Assembly: GCA_018402255.1 (NCBI GenBank)
Contig: JAGYIS010000005.1
Location: 350,153 to 403,108 of the forward strand
Origin: Marinobacter sp.
GTDB lineage: Bacteria > Pseudomonadota > Gammaproteobacteria > Pseudomonadales > Oleiphilaceae
Reading direction: 5' to 3'
Length of the DNA: 52,956 bases
The translations under genes and the position numbers were made by a program. Below the pieces are notes generated by a model. That model worked only from the letters and a program-made list of their open reading frames with translations, did not search any database and was not told the origin of the DNA. Positions 50,188 through 52,956 of the stretch are shown here, one piece after another (the first letter of the stretch is position 1; each line of letters begins with the position of its first letter).

Positions 50188-50203
50188 ATCAAGGCCCGTG
50201 CCA
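50188..50203 (-). promoter_or_regulatory. candidate sigma54 promoter of hcp
   Basis: TGGCACGGGCCTTGAT has a perfect -24 block and TTGA (instead of TTGC) at -12, about 66 bases before the hcp ATG. Sigma54-dependent hcp expression is known in Vibrio and relatives. The same -12 variant occurs in the nasA candidate. Confidence 0.5.
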
Positions 50204-50308
50204 ACCCTGAAAAATATAATAAAAACATAACCATGGTGTATTTTGATGTGCTCCGGGAAAGGCGGTGAGCAAAGCCTTGCTTAGCCAGCGGGCGAGCTTT
50301 TGCTGATT

Positions 50309-50324
50309 GGGCAATTAATTGCCC
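50309..50324 (-). terminator. palindrome after the phosphatase-kinase gene
   Basis: GGGCAATTAATTGCCC is a perfect 16-base palindrome 2 bases past the stop codon. It can form a 6-bp hairpin with a TTAA loop. No T-run follows, so it is a weak terminator candidate. The rest of 50204-50308 shows nothing recognisable. Confidence 0.4.
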
Positions 50325-50326
50325 GG

Positions 50327-52057
50327 TCAGGGTCGATAGGCGAACGACAACATCAGGGCCAACATCAACAGCGCCGAGAATCCCTGCCAGAACACCACCG
50401 GGTGGCGCTCGATCAGCGGCAGTCTGTGCTGTTTTTGCCATTGCGGGTTGGGCTGGCGCAAATCAAACAGAAACTCGGACAGTGCCGGGTAGCGTTTGTG
50501 GGGCTCTGGGTGCAACGCCCGGGCCAGTGCCTGGTCTACCCATTCCGGCAGGTTGTCCCGGTGCAATCGGGCCGGCTGGTAGCTCAGTCCCTGTAACTGT
50601 TTTCGATTGCGGATGCCGGGTACGCGGGTGCCGTAGGGCAACTGCCCTGTCAGCATCTGATAGGCAATCACCGCAAGGGAAAACTGATCCGCCTGCCAGT
50701 CTGTGGGCTCACCCAGAAAGCTTTCGGGGGCACTGTACAGGGCAGCGCCCCGGGTCCAGTGCGGTTCCTGATGCTCATTCAATTCCTGCAGGCCGGCAAT
50801 CCGGGTAGCACCAAAGTCGATCAACACCACGGTGCCCTCGGTATTGATCAGGATGTTCTCCGGCTTCAGATCCTGGTGCACCATTTCCAGTCGGTGAAAG
50901 GCTCGCAGCCCCCGGGCAATCTGCTCGATCAGTTGTCGCACCGTTTCCAGAGCCGGCGTCGGGTTGTCCAATAACCACTGCCGCAGGTTGGTTCCCTGCA
51001 GGTATTCGGTAGCCAGGTACAGGCAACTGCGTTGGCGTTCCGGCGCAAAAGCCCGGACCACGTGAGGGCTGTCGATTCGTTGGGCTACCCACTGTTCGGT
51101 GGCGAAAACGGAGAGTGCTCCCGGGTCCTGCTGCGTCTCCACGGCGGGTACTTTCAGGGCGACCTGCTGGCCGCTGAGTTCGTCTGCGGCGAGGTAGACA
51201 TGGCTGCGACTACTGGCATGAATCGACCGGATGATTCGATAGCCATCCAGTACCTGCCCCGATGCCAGTTCCGGGGCAAAGGGCAGTTGCTGTGCCTGCT
51301 GGGCGACCTCTTTGTTGCTCCTGCTTGCAGCAACCGATTCAACCCGGACAATCTGCAGGGTCAGATTGTCATCACTACCGTTGGCCAGCGCTGTGGCCAC
51401 CAGCTGCTGGGCGGCCGTGTCCAGATCGTCACCGGCTTCCCGGATGGCTCTGGCGATCTCTCTTTGGGGCAGGTGCTCGTACAGGCCGTCGGTGGCCAGC
51501 ACAAAGACATCACCGGGCCAGACGGGAACCGTCAGATAGTCAATGTCGACTTGCTGGCTCAGCCCCATGGCCCGGTTCAGGCAGCTGTCATCCTGAGAGA
51601 GCCAGACCCGGTGATCGGTGGTCAGTTGCTCCAGCGAGTTGTCCTGTAACCTGCAGATGCGGGCGTCGCCGACATGGAAGAGGTGAGCGGTGGCCGATTT
51701 CAGTACCAGCACGCTGAGAGTGCAAACATAGCCCCGGTCCTGGTCATATCGGTACCGGCTTTGACGCGTCTGGGCGTGCAGCCAGGCGTTACTGGCCCTC
51801 AATACTCGTTGGGCAGATTGTTTGACTGACCAGCTATCGGGCGTCGAATAGTAATCGCTCAGAAATCCTGCAACCGCCGATTCACTGGCAATTTGACTGA
51901 CGTTGCTGGAGCTGATGCCGTCGGCAATGGCCACCGCAATGCCTTTGGAGTGAAGCTGGTGATTGTCTGGAATCAGCAGTCCATGGAAATCCTGGTTGAC
52001 AGGCTTGCGACCCTTGTCCGAATGCTGGCCAGTTGTCACTGCGAGTTGGCTGGTCAT
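50327..52057 (-). CDS. fused PP2C-type phosphatase and Ser/Thr protein kinase
   Basis: A 576-residue protein starting MTSQLAVTTGQHSDKG (52057, GAGGC upstream; a longer frame to 52126 is rejected). Residues ~1-245 form a PP2C phosphatase (AIADGISSSNVSQIA, VGDARICR, LATDGLYEHL, GSDDNLTL). Residues ~270-545 form a Hanks-type kinase (VALKVPA lysine, VHQDLKPEN with HQD for HRD, LIDFGAT), followed by a C-terminal membrane helix (FSALLMLALMLSFAY). In Pseudomonas a kinase of this type lies within the nir/nas operon; here it is beside a nitrite-channel-family gene and near nas, suggesting a role in nitrogen uptake control (inference). Confidence 0.88.
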   Translation of the reverse strand: MTSQLAVTTGQHSDKGRKPVNQDFHGLLIPDNHQLHSKGIAVAIADGISSSNVSQIASESAVAGFLSDYYSTPDSWSVKQSAQRVLRASNAWLHAQTRQSRYRYDQDRGYVCTLSVLVLKSATAHLFHVGDARICRLQDNSLEQLTTDHRVWLSQDDSCLNRAMGLSQQVDIDYLTVPVWPGDVFVLATDGLYEHLPQREIARAIREAGDDLDTAAQQLVATALANGSDDNLTLQIVRVESVAASRSNKEVAQQAQQLPFAPELASGQVLDGYRIIRSIHASSRSHVYLAADELSGQQVALKVPAVETQQDPGALSVFATEQWVAQRIDSPHVVRAFAPERQRSCLYLATEYLQGTNLRQWLLDNPTPALETVRQLIEQIARGLRAFHRLEMVHQDLKPENILINTEGTVVLIDFGATRIAGLQELNEHQEPHWTRGAALYSAPESFLGEPTDWQADQFSLAVIAYQMLTGQLPYGTRVPGIRNRKQLQGLSYQPARLHRDNLPEWVDQALARALHPEPHKRYPALSEFLFDLRQPNPQWQKQHRLPLIERHPVVFWQGFSALLMLALMLSFAYRP

Positions 52058-52078
52058 GGTTGGTGTGCCTCGAATAAT

Positions 52079-52118
52079 CGCAGAAAGCCCGATGGATGCG
52101 GCCACCGGGCTTTCTGCG
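52079..52118 (-). terminator. terminator between the nitrite channel and kinase genes
   Basis: CGCAGAAAGCCCG (52079-52091) and CGGGCTTTCTGCG (52106-52118) form a perfect 13-bp stem, 29 bases after the channel gene's stop codon. The A/T run is built into the stem, as in many bidirectional terminators. It may also act as an attenuator before the kinase start at 52057. Confidence 0.7.
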
Positions 52119-52147
52119 TACAGCAATCATTCAGTCGACGTTGGCTA

Positions 52148-52956
52148 TTAACCTTCCTGATAGGCGGTTGGCATGGTGCGCTTGGGCGCGGTGCGCACAT
52201 GAGTAGCGTAGAGGGTCAGGCCGGTAAACGACAGTCCGCCGACCAGGTTACCCAGTACCGTCGGGATTTCGTTCCAGACGAAGTAATCCAGGATGCCGAA
52301 TTCGCCACCCATCAGCAGGGCAAACGGGAACAGGAACATGTTGACGATGGAATGCTCGAAGCCCATGTAGAAAAACAGCATGATCGGCATCCACATGGCC
52401 AGCACCTTGCCGGGAACGGTGGTGGAAATCATGGCACCGACCACGCCCATAGATACCATCCAGTTGCACAGCACGCCCCGCAGAAAAATCGTGAACCATC
52501 CGGCCGCGCCATGCTCGGCATAGCCCAGGGTGCGCTCTTTGCCGATGTCGGCAATCCGGTCACCCACCGCACCCGGCTCGATATTGAAGCCGTAGGTGAA
52601 GACAAAGGCCATGATCAGAGCGACGGTGAGGGCGCCGGCGAAATTACCAAGAAACACCCAGCCCCAATTGCGCAGAATACCCTGGGTATCGACGCCCGGG
52701 CGTTTATCGAGCAGCGCCAGTGGGGTCAGCATGAATACGCCGGTGAGCAAATCAAAGCCCATCAGGTACAGCATGCAGAAGCCGACCGGGAATAGCATGG
52801 CACCGACCAGCGGGCTGCCGGTTTGCACCGCGACCGTAATCGCAAACACTGCCGCCAATGACAGGATCGCGCCGGCCATGAATGCCCGGATCAGCACATC
52901 GCGGGTGGCCATGTAGATTTTCGATTCACCGGCGTCCACCATTTTAGTGACGAATT
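52148..52956 (-). CDS. formate/nitrite transporter (FNT) family channel (5' partial)
   Basis: The frame continues past the right edge (VTKMVDAGESKIY at the first visible residues), so the N-terminus is missing. About six membrane helices are seen, with the FNT pattern of inverted half-helices (IRAFMAGAILSLAAVFAITVAV; FLGNFAGALTVALIMAF; VLCNWMVSMG; FFYMGFEHSIVNMFLFPFAL). FNT channels such as NirC and FocA pass nitrite, formate or related small anions. The context with nas genes favours nitrite. Confidence 0.92.
   Translation of the reverse strand, partial: FVTKMVDAGESKIYMATRDVLIRAFMAGAILSLAAVFAITVAVQTGSPLVGAMLFPVGFCMLYLMGFDLLTGVFMLTPLALLDKRPGVDTQGILRNWGWVFLGNFAGALTVALIMAFVFTYGFNIEPGAVGDRIADIGKERTLGYAEHGAAGWFTIFLRGVLCNWMVSMGVVGAMISTTVPGKVLAMWMPIMLFFYMGFEHSIVNMFLFPFALLMGGEFGILDYFVWNEIPTVLGNLVGGLSFTGLTLYATHVRTAPKRTMPTAYQEG

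Overview
The window looks like a chromosomal segment of a marine, salt-tolerant gammaproteobacterium, most likely Marinobacter or a close relative. This is an inference from gene content: a wax ester synthase/diacylglycerol acyltransferase, an ectoine-type osmolyte cluster with its dedicated aspartokinase, an ABC-type assimilatory nitrate system with a NIT-ANTAR regulator, and many generic gammaproteobacterial genes. No rRNA, tRNA, insertion sequence or CRISPR array was seen.

Region by region. (1) 1-5605, plus strand: a four-gene set of unknown function, comprising a VTT membrane domain fused to an FAD/disulfide oxidoreductase (5' end outside the window), a radical SAM enzyme, a sodium:solute symporter, and a cysteine-containing metallophosphoesterase-like protein. 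Two very long perfect hairpins lie inside this set. (2) 5692-9263: ectA, ectB and the ectoine-type aspartokinase behind a strong sigma70-type promoter; ectC is absent. (3) 9350-33918: mixed housekeeping and accessory genes: an RpoS-like sigma factor, tag, a phosphopantetheinyl transferase, pdxH, an MHYT signalling protein, a DUF748 protein, yfbR, an nfeD-paraslipin pair, an SDR, a frameshifted diguanylate cyclase, a class II amidotransferase, a PF10118 hydrolase, an AraC regulator, a TM2 protein, WS/DGAT, an RND efflux pair, an MFS-acyltransferase fusion and a nitroreductase.

(4) 33933-46579: the nitrate assimilation locus. On the minus strand, nrtA-nrtB-nrtC (periplasmic binding protein, permease, ATPase) import nitrate, and an NasB-like reductase, nirB and a frameshifted nirD reduce nitrite. 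nasA (nitrate reductase) is on the plus strand, divergent from nrtA. nasR (NIT sensor plus ANTAR RNA-binding domain) sits between the two minus-strand units. All three structural units carry a -24/-12 (sigma54) promoter candidate followed by a leader with an intrinsic terminator. In two of them a hairpin with an A1/G4 hexaloop overlaps the terminator's 5' arm. This is the layout expected for NasR-controlled antitermination.

(5) 46587-50122: a SprT-like protein, a decayed AbiE toxin-antitoxin pair, two related lipoproteins, a small unknown protein and an hcp (type VI tube) gene with a sigma54-like promoter. (6) 50327-52956: a fused PP2C phosphatase/Ser-Thr kinase and a formate/nitrite-family channel (5' end outside the window), both plausibly part of nitrate/nitrite metabolism.

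Two genes (the diguanylate cyclase and nirD) are broken by single-base shifts at or next to short homopolymers. Real mutation and base-calling error cannot be told apart from the sequence alone.
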